A DNA stretch of 64,000 nt, from positions 26,069,188 to 26,133,187 of the forward strand of contig JACGWO010000012.1 of the NCBI GenBank assembly GCA_034509735.1, written 5' to 3'. Shown in pieces: positions 62,943 to 64,000 of this stretch. The notes below the pieces were generated by a model that saw only the letters and a program-made list of their open reading frames with translations, did not search any database and was not told where the DNA came from. Source of the DNA: Sesamum alatum. Taxonomy: Eukaryota > Streptophyta > Magnoliopsida > Lamiales > Pedaliaceae. Numbering within the stretch: the first letter of the stretch is position 1; the number at the start of each line of letters is the position of its first letter. A program made the translations under genes and the position numbers.

Positions 62943-63576
62943 GAAGTGTTGAGTTGTTTCTTGTTTGTTTTTATTACTATATATGTATGTATTTTATGTG
63001 TTATTGACATTATCAGCAAATGAAAGGTCAACGACGTGTACTTTGGTTGGATAGAATGTACTGATCCTATCCCCGCCAAGAATTTCGAGAGTATTAGAAA
63101 ATCGAATTGGATTTTCGATTTCAAATCGTATTTACATCTATTATTTTATTTAATGAATGCATGATATGTGTATAGATATATGATTTAATGAATGCATGAT
63201 CTTTAAACAACATATCGTATATATATTAAATGGAATAAAATACAATATTTTATAATAGAAAATCGAATCCATAAAATATAGATGTATGTTTCGAATTTAT
63301 ATAAATTTATCAAATTTTTGCCAGAAAATATTTAACTACACAATTTACAGCGTCCAAATTCTATCTGAAGATGAGTTATAAGAGGGTTCTTGGTTTTCTT
63401 TTTCTTTTTCTTTTTCTTTTTTTTGTATAAGATTTTATAACAAGTGTTTAAAATTTCCATGACTTAGTTTTGGTCATTTTGTAGTAGTTCTTCTAAGTCA
63501 GCGTGTTAGGCGTACGTACCGGGTCTCTCGTTCTTACATACCCTAATTATAAGAGTATGGAGACAAGTTAAAATAG

Positions 63577-64000
63577 GGGGAAATAACATTTTTGGTCTCA
63601 TAAGTTAGGTCCTTTTCATTTTTGGTCTCATAACTTACAAAAATTTATATTTTTGGTCCTCATCCACTTTTTTGTTTGTTTTTTAAGTAATTTTTGCATG
63701 AGGGAAAATTTAATTTTTTTTAGAGAAGAGAGAATTTTCCTTTCCTTGCCCTAATTTCCTTTAAAATTGGTTTATTCCCCTCAAAATAGTTATATTCCCC
63801 CTCCCCACCAAGGTGTTGTCAAGTTGAAAAATGCACCAATTTTCCCTCCAACAAAAAATACTTAATGGCCATGTATTGGCATGTGCCTAACGAAGTTAAA
63901 AAAATGAACAAAAAAGTGAATGAGGACTAAAAATACGAAGTTTTGTAAGTTATAGTACCAAAAATGTTAATCTCGTAACGAATGAGACCAAAAATGAAAT
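63577..64000. repeat. Inverted-repeat element cut by the window end
   Basis: The left arm carries TTTCATTTTTGGTCTCATAA, then CTTACAAAAATTTATATTTT and GGTCCTCATCCACTTTTTTG. The right arm (about 63885-64000) is the inverse: GAATGAGGACTAAAAATACG, TTGTAAGTTATAGTACC, GAGACCAAAAATGAAAT. The outer end probably lies beyond base 64000. Confidence 0.75.

Larger units (their letters stand above)
62854..64000. other. Promoter of the second DC1 gene and repeat-containing end of the window
   Basis: Promoter region, then AT-rich DNA with a short direct repeat (GATTTAATGAATGCATGAT and variant near 63150-63200) and a (CTTTTT)n-like stretch near 63396-63423. The last 420 bases are an inverted repeat that reaches the window edge. 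No gene is seen. Confidence 0.5.

Overview
The window looks like nuclear DNA from a eudicot plant. The genes have many short exons joined by GT-AG introns, the introns and intergenic DNA are AT-rich, and every recognised product belongs to a plant-type family. The proteins would fit an asterid, but the species cannot be fixed from this sequence.

Layout, left to right: a short single-exon gene for a small membrane-anchored plant protein (997-1275, +); an intergenic stretch holding a fold-back repeat and a well-preserved tRNA-type SINE with 14-bp target-site duplications; a single-exon VQ-motif protein gene (6319-6792, +); CNX2, the mitochondrial radical-SAM GTP cyclase of molybdenum cofactor synthesis (14092-10557, -, six exons); a repeat-rich gap with two terminal-inverted-repeat elements; mitochondrial citrate synthase (18303-25743, +, 19 exons, 471 aa); a gap with diverged duplications; a very large callose synthase gene of the CALS1/2/3 class (30562-55339, +, 42 exons, about 1,940 codons); a decayed copy of one callose synthase exon; and two DC1 (Cys/His-rich C1) genes on the minus strand (57250-56516 and 62853-62260).

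The genes do not form a pathway and plant genes are not in operons. CNX2 and citrate synthase are both mitochondrial and divergently placed, but 4.2 kb of repeats separates them and nothing shows co-regulation.

The most notable observations concern the callose synthase locus. Exon 5 is one base short and gives a premature stop, while all other exons join in frame. Exon 28 is preceded by a partial tandem copy of itself that carries its own splice acceptor and a downstream stop. One intron starts with GC instead of GT. A degenerate copy of exon 24 lies just beyond the gene. Several families of short fold-back repeats are scattered over the window, and one family occurs three times within the last 12 kb. 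No bacterial-type system, CRISPR array, rRNA or functional tRNA gene was seen.
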